NCBI GenBank assembly: GCA_905478845.1
Contig: CAJQKG010000133.1
Span: 1-32,019, forward strand
Reading direction: 5' to 3'
From: an uncultured Luminiphilus sp.
GTDB taxonomy: Bacteria > Pseudomonadota > Gammaproteobacteria > Pseudomonadales > Halieaceae
DNA: 32,019 nt
In this document: piece after piece, positions 8,495 to 17,594 of the stretch
Layout of the letters: the number at the start of each line of letters is the position of its first letter
Numbering within the stretch: the stretch's first letter is position 1
Made by a program: the position numbers and the translations under genes
Notes under the pieces: generated by a model
Databases searched by the model: none
What the model was told of the DNA's origin: nothing
Seen by the model: the letters and a program-made list of their open reading frames with translations, nothing else

Positions 8495-9729
8495 TGCCGA
8501 GCGAACCATTCCTTCACCCGCCCGGCAAAGCTCACACTTTGTAATGCCAATTCCTGACGCTCCCGAATCCCGCTCCGCACCTCCTCCGCTCCGTAGAGGA
8601 GCAATCCCACTGCGGTGGCATAAATCGGATTTCGGATAATGTCGTGTAATCCCCTTGCGTATTGAGGTGCACCCAGCCGGACCGGCATATGGAAAATCTC
8701 TTCCGCCAGATCCACTGCTCCCTCCATCTTGGAAGTGCCTCCGGTAAGCACCACGCCTGCAGGAATCAATTCCTCGTAGCCGGAACGACGCAGCTCAGAC
8801 TGAATCAGCGTAAATAGCTCGTCGTAACGCGGCTCAACGACTTCAGCCAATGATTGCCGTGATAAATCTCGAGGGGGACGGTCTCCGACGCTAGGCACTT
8901 TGATGGTTTCTTCTGCGCCGGCTAGCTGAGGCAAAGCACAGGCATAGCGGATCTTGATCTCTTCAGCGTGCTGCGTGGGTGTTCGGAGTGCCATCGCAAT
9001 ATCGTTAGTCACCTGATCACCTGCAATCGGAATCACGCCGGTGTGCCGTATCGAGCCATCAGTGAAAATAGCGATGTCTGAGGTACCGCCACCAATATCG
9101 ACGAGGCATACCCCTAAATCGCGCTCATCTTCAGTGATGACCGAGTAACTCGATGCCAATTGTTCGAGGATGATGCCGTCCACCGACAAACCGCAGCGCT
9201 CAACACATTTTTCAATATTCTGAGAGGCGTTGACGGCACAGGTCACCAGATGCACCTTGGCCTCTAGTCGCACGCCGGACATACCGAGGGGCTCACGAAT
9301 CCCTGACTGATTATCAATGACATATTCTTGTGGGAGCACGTGCAAAATTTTCTGATCAGCAGGAATAGCAACCGCTTGGGCTGCGTCAATCACCCGATCA
9401 ACATCTTGCTGAAATACCTCTTGATCGCGTATCGCGACGATCCCGTGCGAATTCACGGAACGAATGTGGCTCCCCGCGATACCGACATAGACCGAATGAA
9501 TTTGACATCCTGCCATGAGCTCGGCTTCCTCGACCGCTCTCTGGATCGCGTTCACCGTAGACTCGATATTGACTACCACGCCCTTTTTCATACCGCGGGA
9601 GGGATGGGAACCAATCCCTACTACTTCGATGCCTCCGTCAGGGTCGATTTCTCCCACCACCGCGACAACTTTGGAGGTACCGATATCAAGACCTACAATC
9701 ATGTGTTTGCCGTCGTCATTGGCCATCAT
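8488..9729 (-). CDS. ftsA: Cell division protein FtsA
   Basis: FtsA is the actin-like ATPase that tethers FtsZ to the inner membrane and activates later divisome proteins. The 413-aa protein starts its fold with IVGLDIGTSKVVAVVGE (phosphate 1), has DIGGGTSDIAIF (phosphate 2) and GVVLTGGTSKMEG (adenosine motif). The C-terminal segment SFAGRVKEWFARHF is an amphipathic helix like the membrane-targeting sequence of E. coli FtsA. Two in-frame ATGs begin the ORF (9729 and 9726); both overlap the ftsQ stop, so translation is coupled. The stop codon lies inside a TTTTTAAAAA palindrome. Confidence 0.97.
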   Translation of the reverse strand: MMANDDGKHMIVGLDIGTSKVVAVVGEIDPDGGIEVVGIGSHPSRGMKKGVVVNIESTVNAIQRAVEEAELMAGCQIHSVYVGIAGSHIRSVNSHGIVAIRDQEVFQQDVDRVIDAAQAVAIPADQKILHVLPQEYVIDNQSGIREPLGMSGVRLEAKVHLVTCAVNASQNIEKCVERCGLSVDGIILEQLASSYSVITEDERDLGVCLVDIGGGTSDIAIFTDGSIRHTGVIPIAGDQVTNDIAMALRTPTQHAEEIKIRYACALPQLAGAEETIKVPSVGDRPPRDLSRQSLAEVVEPRYDELFTLIQSELRRSGYEELIPAGVVLTGGTSKMEGAVDLAEEIFHMPVRLGAPQYARGLHDIIRNPIYATAVGLLLYGAEEVRSGIRERQELALQSVSFAGRVKEWFARHF

Positions 9730-10520
9730 CCCTCTCCCCTACTTCGTAGTGGCTGCATTGCCAGTGCCGAATGACCGAATGTCACCGCCGCACCATGCTC
9801 GTAGCGCAGATCGATCTTTTCGACCGTCTGAGTTGATAACTTATCGGCCCACAACTGTTTGAACCGAGTCACCCGTCGCAACAGATCATTGGCACCGAGT
9901 GCAAGTTGCACCCCGTTCATCAATCTCACTGACAATTGCCCTAATGCATCAATGGATAATTCGTCGATGGTTAGGCCCTCCGGTTCAAGCTGTGATGCTA
10001 ACGTTTGGTAACGTCTTGTCAGGGCCGCTTCGGCGCCTTTTGGGCCGCTGAGTAATGGAAGATGTTCATACTGATCATCCTGCGCCGCCGCAAAGAATTG
10101 CCCTTGATGATTGAGATAGCCGGTATCGCTCCAACGCGCTAATGGCCTCTGTTCGACCAGCACCACCTCGATCTCTGCGGGCCATCGCCGTCGCGTATTG
10201 ACCTTATAAACCCAAGGCAAAGACTCCAACTCATCCCGCAAATCGCGCAGATCTGCAGCCATAAAGCCATCAGTAATCCGCGGGGTTAAGCGAGCCTGAA
10301 TCACCTCAGTATCAATATGATGCACATCGCCCCGAACCGTCAGCGTCTTGACCTGCTTCGCCGCCAACGCCGTCACACTTTGATAGATCCCGACACTTAC
10401 CAGCGTCAGCGCGCAGCCCAGCAACAGTCGATTGCACCAGCGCCTCAACGTCGATATCGCCTTGTTCACCGTCACACTGGGCGTCCGAGAATCAGCCATC
10501 AAAGGGTCAGTCTTGCGCAT
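9726..10520 (-). CDS. ftsQ: Cell division protein FtsQ
   Basis: FtsQ is a bitopic inner-membrane protein that joins FtsB and FtsL and links early and late divisome parts. The 264-aa ORF has a short basic cytoplasmic tail, one membrane helix (about residues 32-53), a POTRA domain beginning KTLTVRGDVHHID (about 56-125), and a beta domain with LPLLSGPKGAEA and EKIDLRYEHGAAV. ATG 10520 lies inside the end of ddlB (14-bp overlap), and the 3' end overlaps ftsA by 4 bp. The order ddlB-ftsQ-ftsA-ftsZ is the classical one. Confidence 0.95.
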   Translation of the reverse strand: MRKTDPLMADSRTPSVTVNKAISTLRRWCNRLLLGCALTLVSVGIYQSVTALAAKQVKTLTVRGDVHHIDTEVIQARLTPRITDGFMAADLRDLRDELESLPWVYKVNTRRRWPAEIEVVLVEQRPLARWSDTGYLNHQGQFFAAAQDDQYEHLPLLSGPKGAEAALTRRYQTLASQLEPEGLTIDELSIDALGQLSVRLMNGVQLALGANDLLRRVTRFKQLWADKLSTQTVEKIDLRYEHGAAVTFGHSALAMQPLRSRGEG

Positions 10521-11439
10521 GTCTTACCCCCAAACTGTCTGTATAAATGCGCGACAACAGGTCTGCTAACGAGAGTCCCGCAGCCTTGGCAGCCAAGGGC
10601 ACCAAGCTGTGCGATGTCATGCCGGGGACGGTGTTGACCTCCAACAAATGCCAAGCGCCTACCTGATCACGAATCACATCGACACGACCCCACACCTCGC
10701 AGCCCACCGCTTGAAACGCGGATGACGCTAATTGAGCGAGCGCCGCCTCGTCGTGACTATCCAATCCGGAAGGACAGAAAAATTGAGTCTCATCAGAACG
10801 GTACTTCGCCTCAAAGTCGTAAAAGTCGCCGGGGACTTCAATACGAATACTGGGCAAGGTCTCGTCGCCGAGGATCGCAGTGGTGTACTCGGCGCCCTCA
10901 ATGAACTGCTCCGCGAGCACCTCGGTGCCATAGGTCACCGCGTGCTGATAAGCGGCTTGGAGTTCATTACCCGTACTGGCCTTCGCCATCCCCAGCGAGG
11001 AGCCCTCTAAAGACGGCTTCACGAACACGGTGCCCAAATCAGTAATGACGGCATCCCAATCGCTATTCGCCTCGAGCACCCGGAAATCGGGGGTATTGAA
11101 GCCGGCACCCTGCCAAAGCAGCTTGGTGCGTATCTTGTCCATTGACAGCGCAGAGCCTAATACGCCGGACCCACTGTAGGGCAATCGCATGAGGTCTAAG
11201 AGACCTTGAATAGTGCCGTCCTCACCACCGGGTCCATGCAACAAATTGAAGGCAAACGAGACCTCATTTAACGGCCCCATCCAATTCGCTTCAGCAGGAT
11301 CAATTGGCAAAACGCGTGCACCCGCCTGCTCTAAAGCGTTCACAACATTATTGCCACTCTCCAGAGAAATCGCTCTCTCTGCCGAAGTACCGCCCAGCAG
11401 CACCGCAACTGTTTTGCCATCAATCAGGTCCTGATTCAT
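10507..11439 (-). CDS. ddlB: D-alanine-D-alanine ligase DdlB
   Basis: DdlB joins two D-alanines using ATP; MurF then adds the dipeptide to the wall precursor. The 310-aa ATP-grasp protein shows VAVLLGGTSAERAISL at the N-terminus, HGPGGEDGTIQG, the loop EGSSLGM, and the metal-binding LLEVNTVPGMT near the C-terminus. EVNTVPGMTSHS and the omega-loop region FYDFEAKY indicate a D-Ala-D-Ala ligase rather than a D-Ala-D-Lac enzyme. The start ATG overlaps the murC stop by 4 bp. Confidence 0.97.
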   Translation of the reverse strand: MNQDLIDGKTVAVLLGGTSAERAISLESGNNVVNALEQAGARVLPIDPAEANWMGPLNEVSFAFNLLHGPGGEDGTIQGLLDLMRLPYSGSGVLGSALSMDKIRTKLLWQGAGFNTPDFRVLEANSDWDAVITDLGTVFVKPSLEGSSLGMAKASTGNELQAAYQHAVTYGTEVLAEQFIEGAEYTTAILGDETLPSIRIEVPGDFYDFEAKYRSDETQFFCPSGLDSHDEAALAQLASSAFQAVGCEVWGRVDVIRDQVGAWHLLEVNTVPGMTSHSLVPLAAKAAGLSLADLLSRIYTDSLGVRHAQD

Positions 11440-12872
11440 GACAGCACCTCGAGTCTATCGGTCTGTGCGAGTGTTGCGGCAAGCCGGCCTATGTCGCCTG
11501 CGCCCTGCATCAACAACACATCTTGATCTTGCAGTACCTCAATCAAGGTCGTTGCTAATCGTGCTTGATCTGAGACAACGATCGGGTCTATCACGCCACC
11601 CGTGCGAATCGCATTAGCCAAACTGGTGGAATCAGCACCTTCAATACACGGCTCACCAGCTGAATACACATCAAGTAAAATGAGTTGCTGGCCTTCGCTC
11701 AATACCGAGACAAAGTCATCAAAATGATCGCGTGTCCGGGTATAACGATGGGGTTGATACACCATGACCAGTCGGCGGCCTGCAAAAGCATCATGGACGG
11801 CCTTTAACGTCACCGCTAATTCGGTGGGGTGGTGTCCATAGTCGTCAATGAGTCGTGCTGACCCAGATGACCACATCACATCACCCAAATCAGAGAAGCG
11901 GCGTCCGACGCCGCTGAATTCGGACAGCCCGACGGCAATCGCCTGATCAGCAATATTGAGTTCAGAGCACAGTGCCGCTGCGCCGGCGGCATTTTGGGCG
12001 TTGTGAAGCCCAGGCATACCCACCGTCAGCGCCAGCGAGTCAGCGCCGTCGGGTCGACTGAGATCAAAGTGACTGCACAGCCCGTCTGCACGATAGTTTT
12101 CCAAACGGTAATCGGCCTCTGGGTGCTGCCCATAAGTCACCACTCGTCGGGTCAGATCAGGCAGCAGACCCTGAACGCCAGGATCATCGAGGCACATAAC
12201 AGCAGAGCCATAAAAAGGTAGGTTGTGCAGGAAGCCATCGAACGCTTGGATATAGCGCGCTAGGTCGCCCTCATAATGTTCCATATGGTCCGCTTCGATA
12301 TTGGTGACCAGCGCCATCATCGGCTGAAGGTGGAGAAAAGAGGCATCACTCTCGTCAGCTTCGACGACCCAGTAACCTCCCTCACCCAAGGCCGCGTTGC
12401 TCCCCGTTTTGTTGAGCAATCCGCCAATCACAAAGGTGGGATCTTCCCCTGCCTCATCAAGAATAGAGGCAATCAAACTGGTCGTTGTGGTCTTGCCGTG
12501 CGTACCTGCTACCGCAATACCAAAGCGATTTCGCATCAACTCAGCTAACATTTCAGCCCGCGGCACAACCGGAATCCGCGCTTTTTTTGCCGCGAGACAC
12601 TCGGGGTTGTCCTCCGAGATGGCCGCCGATACCACCAGCACGTCGGCTTGTTGAATGTGTTCGGCGTGATGGCCTATGAAAATGTTAATACCCAATGACC
12701 GTAATCGCACAATAGCCGTGCTTTCCGATACATCAGATCCTGAGACCGTATAGCCGAGACCTTTCAGGACCTCTGCTATGCCGCTCATACCGGCGCCGCC
12801 TATGCCCACCATGAAGATGTGATGAATTCGACCCATCGCAGGTACGGGGTGAGTAGGCTCAGTCCTGCGCAC
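11436..12872 (-). CDS. murC: UDP-N-acetylmuramate-L-alanine ligase MurC
   Basis: MurC adds L-alanine to UDP-MurNAc, the first amino-acid step of the stem peptide. The 478-aa Mur ligase has an N-terminal HIFMVGIGGAGMSGIAEVL nucleotide fold, the ATP loop GTHGKTTTT (residues 123-131), the acidic VVEADESDASF, and the ribose-site DDYGHHPTE. The start is GTG 12872, supported by a perfect AGGAGG six bases upstream; an internal ATG at 12836 lacks such a site. The first 14 bases overlap the end of murG, so ribosomes must reinitiate inside the murG coding sequence. Confidence 0.97.
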   Translation of the reverse strand: MRRTEPTHPVPAMGRIHHIFMVGIGGAGMSGIAEVLKGLGYTVSGSDVSESTAIVRLRSLGINIFIGHHAEHIQQADVLVVSAAISEDNPECLAAKKARIPVVPRAEMLAELMRNRFGIAVAGTHGKTTTTSLIASILDEAGEDPTFVIGGLLNKTGSNAALGEGGYWVVEADESDASFLHLQPMMALVTNIEADHMEHYEGDLARYIQAFDGFLHNLPFYGSAVMCLDDPGVQGLLPDLTRRVVTYGQHPEADYRLENYRADGLCSHFDLSRPDGADSLALTVGMPGLHNAQNAAGAAALCSELNIADQAIAVGLSEFSGVGRRFSDLGDVMWSSGSARLIDDYGHHPTELAVTLKAVHDAFAGRRLVMVYQPHRYTRTRDHFDDFVSVLSEGQQLILLDVYSAGEPCIEGADSTSLANAIRTGGVIDPIVVSDQARLATTLIEVLQDQDVLLMQGAGDIGRLAATLAQTDRLEVLS

Positions 12873-13989
12873 GAACCACCTCCTCTAAAACTGCCACCAC
12901 TTCTTCCGTGGCGTTAAGCGTCACCCTACCCAGAGTGCGCCGCGCCATTTCCAGCAATGTCGCCGGCGACTGAATCCATTGCTCAAGACGATCGGCGACG
13001 TCCTCAGGCGTCGCTTGGCACTGTGCCATCAGCACCGCACCGCCTGTCTCGGTCAGTACACTCGCGTTACGTGTCTGGTGATCATCAATAGCGTGAGGTA
13101 GCGGTATCAATAGGGAGGGCGTTCCTGTCGCCGCCAGTTCCGAAACAGTCAACGCACCCGATCGCGCAATGACCACATCAGCCCATGCGTAAGCGGTTGC
13201 CATATCGTCGATAAAATTATCTCGTCGGCATTGGGAAAACCGACTTCCTTGCCATGCCTCGTCTGCGGATGACCGATTCCGTTCACCACATTGCTGCCAG
13301 ACCGAGATCGACTCTCCTAAACCCTTGTCCACTAAACACGCTAACGTCGCTGGTAAAAGCCGATTGAGGGGTGCAGCACCCAAGCTGCCACCTAAAACCA
13401 GCAGTTTCAGGGGTCGTTGTCTAGAAAATCCTGAGAGTTCGGCTAACTCACTACGGTCCACCTGGTGAAGGTTGGCGCGGACGGGGTTACCCACAACCTT
13501 GGCGTCGCGTTGTTGAGCAAACTCACCCGGCAAACCGCACAACACGCGCTTTGCCAAGGGGGCTAACCATCGATTGGTCGTACCTGCCACCGCATTTTGC
13601 TCGTGAATGACCAAGGGTAACCGCGTCAACCAAGCCGCAAGACCCGCTGGGCCGGCTGCATAGCCGCCCATTCCTAAAACAATATCGGGCCGTATACGCC
13701 TGATAATTTTCACAGATCGCCACAGTCCGCCTATCACCCTGAAAAGGCTACGCGCTCGATTCAAGAGACTTTTTCCGCGGAGACCTGATACATCAAGGCA
13801 ATGGAGTGGAATACCCGATGCGGGCACGAGTCGATGTTCGATACCTCGCTCAGTGCCTATCCAGTCAACCGCCCAACCCTGATCACGCAAAGCGCCGGCC
13901 ACGGCGAGCGCAGGATAAACATGACCTCCTGTCCCGCCTGCCGCAATCAAGGCGCGATGTTCATTACGATGCATGGACTCGACCATCAC
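12859..13989 (-). CDS. murG: UDP-GlcNAc-lipid I GlcNAc transferase MurG
   Basis: MurG adds GlcNAc to lipid I on the cytoplasmic face, making lipid II. The 376-aa GT-B protein (E. coli 355 aa) has the first glycine-rich loop GGTGGHVYPALAVA, DIVLGMGGYAAGP, HEQNAVAGTTNRWL, a second loop VLGGSLGAAPLN, and the UDP-GlcNAc-binding RSGALTVSELAATGTPSLL. The ORF begins GTG-ATG; the GTG at 13989 overlaps the ftsW stop (GTGA), with GGAG a few bases before. The internal ATG of MHRNEH is another possibility. About 20 extra residues lie in the insertion ESISVWQQCGERNRSS. Confidence 0.96.
   Translation of the reverse strand: MMVESMHRNEHRALIAAGGTGGHVYPALAVAGALRDQGWAVDWIGTERGIEHRLVPASGIPLHCLDVSGLRGKSLLNRARSLFRVIGGLWRSVKIIRRIRPDIVLGMGGYAAGPAGLAAWLTRLPLVIHEQNAVAGTTNRWLAPLAKRVLCGLPGEFAQQRDAKVVGNPVRANLHQVDRSELAELSGFSRQRPLKLLVLGGSLGAAPLNRLLPATLACLVDKGLGESISVWQQCGERNRSSADEAWQGSRFSQCRRDNFIDDMATAYAWADVVIARSGALTVSELAATGTPSLLIPLPHAIDDHQTRNASVLTETGGAVLMAQCQATPEDVADRLEQWIQSPATLLEMARRTLGRVTLNATEEVVAVLEEVVRAQD
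12879..12884 (-). promoter_or_regulatory. Strong ribosome binding site for murC
   Basis: AGGAGG on the minus strand lies inside the last codons of murG, six bases before GTG 12872. It decides the GTG start over the internal ATG at 12836. Confidence 0.7.
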
Positions 13990-15149
13990 CGCCCTCTCCG
14001 CGACACGGCATGATCGGCGCGCTGCTCTGGTCGCAGCTGCTGAGCGATGCGAAGAACGATGCCTAGCAAGACGCAGTTCATGATCAAACTCGACCCGCCA
14101 TAACTCACGAAGGGAAGCGTTAAGCCCTTAGTGGGTAATAATCCCGTGCTCGCTCCCATATTGATGAACACCTGGCCCGCAAACATGAGCCCAACGCCGA
14201 AGCACAGATACGCTGCAAAACCATCGCCGCCGGCCGCAGCGCGCCAACCGGCCTGCATAATGCGCGTGATTAACCCGGCAAATAATAAAATCAGAATAAT
14301 GGCGCCGAATAATCCCGTTTCCTCCGCCCATATCGAAAAGACAAAGTCAGTATGGGCTTCCGGCAAATAAAATAACTTCTGAATGCTATTGCCGAGTCCC
14401 ACCCCGAACCATTCGCCCCGACCGAACGCGATCAGGGATTGCACCAACTGAAAACCGGCACCAAAGGGGTCCGACCACGGGTCTTGATAAGCGGTGAGTC
14501 GCTGTAATCGATAGGGCGCACTGAACACCAATAGCAAAAAGCCCAGAGCCACTGACGCGAGCAGCGCGAGCACGTAAATCAATCGAGCGCCCGCCAGAAA
14601 CATCATTCCCACGACAGTACCCACCGCAATCACGGTGGCACCAAAGTCAGGCTCCAACAGCAGCAAGAGCGCAGCGATACCTAGGATAAAAATGAGCTTA
14701 GCCAGGCCCTGCCACTGATGGCGAACGGCATCTTGCTGTCTCACTAAGTAGCCGGCCGTGTAGAGCAGCAGCGCAAACTTAGCGAATTCTGATGGCTGCA
14801 CCGTTAAGGAGCCCACCAAGGGCAGCCATCGCTGCGCGCCATTTACCTCTCGACCAATACCCGGCATGAGCACCAAAATGAGCAGTGCAAAGGCAATAAA
14901 CAATAACCACGGAGACAGACGATTGAAGGTGTCAGTCGGAATCATGTAAGCCATCACGGCCGCTGAAAGTGCCAACAGCAGATAGAGTGCATGGCGTTCA
15001 GCGTGATGCCACGGATTGCCAAAATTAAAGTCACTGTATTCGATCGATGCAGAGGCGATCGCGACCAAACCAATACTAATGAGTGCAACACTGAACCCCA
15101 GTAAGGGTGCGTCACCGGCGTATCCTGTTAGGGGCGTCGCGCGACTCAT
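13986..15149 (-). CDS. ftsW: Septal peptidoglycan glycosyltransferase FtsW (SEDS family)
   Basis: FtsW polymerises lipid II into glycan at the septum together with FtsI. The 387-aa polytopic protein has about ten membrane helices and typical SEDS segments: QRWLPLVGSLTVQPSEFAK, LEPDFGATV, GLGNSIQKLFYLPEAHTDF, and FVFSIWAEETGLFG, the last near the conserved catalytic acidic loop. The end contains TKGLTLPFVSYGGSS. Position between murD and murG and pairing with ftsI upstream identify it as FtsW rather than RodA. It overlaps murD by 4 bp and murG by 4 bp. Confidence 0.96.
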   Translation of the reverse strand: MSRATPLTGYAGDAPLLGFSVALISIGLVAIASASIEYSDFNFGNPWHHAERHALYLLLALSAAVMAYMIPTDTFNRLSPWLLFIAFALLILVLMPGIGREVNGAQRWLPLVGSLTVQPSEFAKFALLLYTAGYLVRQQDAVRHQWQGLAKLIFILGIAALLLLLEPDFGATVIAVGTVVGMMFLAGARLIYVLALLASVALGFLLLVFSAPYRLQRLTAYQDPWSDPFGAGFQLVQSLIAFGRGEWFGVGLGNSIQKLFYLPEAHTDFVFSIWAEETGLFGAIILILLFAGLITRIMQAGWRAAAGGDGFAAYLCFGVGLMFAGQVFINMGASTGLLPTKGLTLPFVSYGGSSLIMNCVLLGIVLRIAQQLRPEQRADHAVSRRGR

Positions 15150-16507
15150 GCTGCCACCTCAAGCGCCGCGACCGCCGACTGAAATTGCTCGCCACGGTCA
15201 ACGTAATTGGCGAACATATCTAAACTGGCACACGCCGGCGACAACAACACGATCTGTCCGGATTCCGCTGCTGCTGCTGCCTGCTCAACCGCAATCTTGA
15301 GCGAGGCGGCCTGTGAGAGTGGTACCGCATTGCCGAGGTGGTGAGCGATGTCCAGTGCGGCCTCACCGATTACAATCACACCCGCACAACGGTCGGACAC
15401 TGCTTGAGATAAGAGCGAAAAGTCCTGACCTTTTCCCTGACCCCCTAAAATAAGCCAAATCTTGCTGTCGCCGCTCAACCCATTGAGCGCGGCGAGCGTT
15501 GCGCCAATATTGGTCCCCTTACTGTCGTCGATAAACTGTACGCCATTTCGTTTCGCCACGAACTGACATCGATGCGGCAGCCCTCGATACGCTTTTGCTG
15601 CTGTCACTAATTCTGGCAATGGCAGCGCCAACTCGAGGCCAATCGCCAATGCCACCAGCACGTTCTGAATGTTATGTCGTCCGGGCAGGCTTAATGCGTC
15701 ACTCGCCAACAGTGGCTCCCAACCCCGGCAAAGCCATTTTTCTCCTTCCACCTCTCGCAGACCAAACTCATCAAGATCAGGTTCACCTGAGCGACACCAA
15801 CTCACTTGCATTTCATCCGATATCAAAGGGACAGTCAGTGGATCGTCACGATTAGCGACGACTTTTTTTGCACGACTAAAAATGCGGTGTTTAGCGCGGT
15901 GGTACTCCTTCAATGAGGGATAGCGATCGAGATGATCGGCGCTCACATTGAGTACCGTTGCGATCTCGAGGCCTAGCACTTCAGCACGCTCGAGCTGAAA
16001 GCTCGATAACTCTAGTACGCAGTAGTCGGCATCATCAGCCAGTAGATCGAGGGCAGGTCTGCCAATGTTGCCGCCAACCGATGCGGAGATATCGCAGGCA
16101 TTCATCATTTCGCCGAGCAGTGCTGTCACCGTCGACTTTCCATTGGAACCGGTAATACCAATAACCGGCACCGTGACCGCCTCCATAAACAAATCAATAT
16201 CACCCCGTATGCGACAACCTCGCGCAGCCGCACGAGCGACTAACGGGTGATCTAACGACACCCCCGGGCTCACAATCATTTCGGTCACATCGTCGGCAAA
16301 ATCGGGATCCACCTCGCCAAACGTCGCTAACCGCGGGTCCACTTCCTCGAGTATCACAGGATCGCTTGCCATCTCCTGACGCGTATCAAAAGCGGTGAAG
16401 GTGATACCTTTTTGACTCCACCAACGTGCTACGGACCGACCCGTAATCCCCAGGCCAACGATCAAACGTTTTTCAGAGCTCGCAATCATTGTGTTAGCTG
16501 TTTGCAT
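15146..16507 (-). CDS. murD: UDP-N-acetylmuramoyl-L-alanine-D-glutamate ligase MurD
   Basis: MurD adds D-glutamate to UDP-MurNAc-L-Ala. The 453-aa protein has the N-terminal loop LIVGLGITGRSVARW, an ATP loop GITGSNGKST (residues 117-126), LELSSFQLE, NVSADHLDRY and FIDDSKGTN, all typical of MurD. The start ATG 16507 is four bases after the mraY stop, the only non-overlapping junction in the mraZ-ftsA chain. The first seven residues are not conserved, so ATG at codon 7 is an alternative. Confidence 0.97.
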   Translation of the reverse strand: MQTANTMIASSEKRLIVGLGITGRSVARWWSQKGITFTAFDTRQEMASDPVILEEVDPRLATFGEVDPDFADDVTEMIVSPGVSLDHPLVARAAARGCRIRGDIDLFMEAVTVPVIGITGSNGKSTVTALLGEMMNACDISASVGGNIGRPALDLLADDADYCVLELSSFQLERAEVLGLEIATVLNVSADHLDRYPSLKEYHRAKHRIFSRAKKVVANRDDPLTVPLISDEMQVSWCRSGEPDLDEFGLREVEGEKWLCRGWEPLLASDALSLPGRHNIQNVLVALAIGLELALPLPELVTAAKAYRGLPHRCQFVAKRNGVQFIDDSKGTNIGATLAALNGLSGDSKIWLILGGQGKGQDFSLLSQAVSDRCAGVIVIGEAALDIAHHLGNAVPLSQAASLKIAVEQAAAAAESGQIVLLSPACASLDMFANYVDRGEQFQSAVAALEVAA

Positions 16508-16511
16508 TAGC

Positions 16512-17594
16512 TCACCGTAACTTCAATGTGGCGAGGCCAAACAACACCAGCATCACCGTGATAATCCAGAACCGAACAATCACGCGCGGTTCGGGCCAGC
16601 CTTTTAATTCGAAGTGGTGGTGAATCGGCGCCATACGAAACACACGCCGTCCGGTTAGTTTGAAAGAGCTCACCTGAATAATCACTGAGAGCGTCTCGAG
16701 TACGAAAATGCCTCCCATGATGAAGAGTACGATCTCATGACGAGTGATCACTGCGACGACGCCTAGCGCAGCACCCAGTGCTAAGGCGCCAACATCACCC
16801 ATGAAAATCATTGCCGGATAAGTGTTAAACCAGAGAAAACCGAGGCCGGCCCCGGCGATGGCGCCACAAAACACCACCAATTCACCGGTACCCGATAAGT
16901 AGGCAATATTCAGATAATCAGCAAATTCGACATGACCAGCCAGATAGGCGATCACACCCAAACCCGTTGCCACCATGACGGTTGGCATAATGGCAAGGCC
17001 ATCTAAACCATCTGTTAAATTCACCGCGTTGCTGGATCCAACAATCACGAAATAGCTAAACGGGACGAACAACCAGCCCATCGACCAGGCCACGTCTTTA
17101 AAAAACGGCACGTAAAGGGTCGTCTCTTCTGGTGCCACTGCCGTGGTAAATAACAATGCCGTGCACGCCAATGCAGCCACTGACTGCCAAAGATACTTCC
17201 AGCGAGCAGGCAGCCCTCTGGTATCTTTTCTGACTACTTTACGATAATCGTCAACCCAGCCAATCGCGCCAAATGCCGCGGTGGTCACGATGACAATCCA
17301 GACGTATCGATTGTCGAGATCTGCCCAGAGAATGGTCGACCCTAGCACCGCTAGGAGGATCAGCGCCCCGCCCATTGTCGGCGTGCCCGCTTTGACGAGA
17401 TGAGATTCTGGCCCTTCTGAACGAATCGTCTGACCAATCTGCAAATCATTCAGCCGCGCTATCACGAAGGGGCCCACCAGCATTGAGATCAGCATCGCCG
17501 AGCAGGCCGCTAAAATGGCCCTCAGGGTGAGGTACTGAAAGACACCAAAACCCGGATCTAGGAACAGTAACTGTTCACTCAGCCACATCAGCAT
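16512..17594 (-). CDS. mraY: Phospho-N-acetylmuramoyl-pentapeptide transferase MraY
   Basis: MraY transfers phospho-MurNAc-pentapeptide to undecaprenyl phosphate, making lipid I. The track ORF begins 25 codons earlier, but the family N-terminus (E. coli MLVWLAEH) matches MLMWLSEQ at ATG 17594. This gives 360 aa, identical in length to E. coli MraY, and a 7-bp overlap with murF. About ten membrane helices alternate with conserved loops: [36 protein letters not shown] (catalytic aspartates), [15 protein letters not shown] and [15 protein letters not shown]. It is an inner-membrane enzyme working between MurF and MurG. Confidence 0.97.
   Translation of the reverse strand: MLMWLSEQLLFLDPGFGVFQYLTLRAILAACSAMLISMLVGPFVIARLNDLQIGQTIRSEGPESHLVKAGTPTMGGALILLAVLGSTILWADLDNRYVWIVIVTTAAFGAIGWVDDYRKVVRKDTRGLPARWKYLWQSVAALACTALLFTTAVAPEETTLYVPFFKDVAWSMGWLFVPFSYFVIVGSSNAVNLTDGLDGLAIMPTVMVATGLGVIAYLAGHVEFADYLNIAYLSGTGELVVFCGAIAGAGLGFLWFNTYPAMIFMGDVGALALGAALGVVAVITRHEIVLFIMGGIFVLETLSVIIQVSSFKLTGRRVFRMAPIHHHFELKGWPEPRVIVRFWIITVMLVLFGLATLKLR

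Noticed and set aside
10728-12679. Several ORFs of 60-92 codons on both strands within ddlB and murC
   Set aside because: They are out-of-frame or antisense shadows of well-identified genes.
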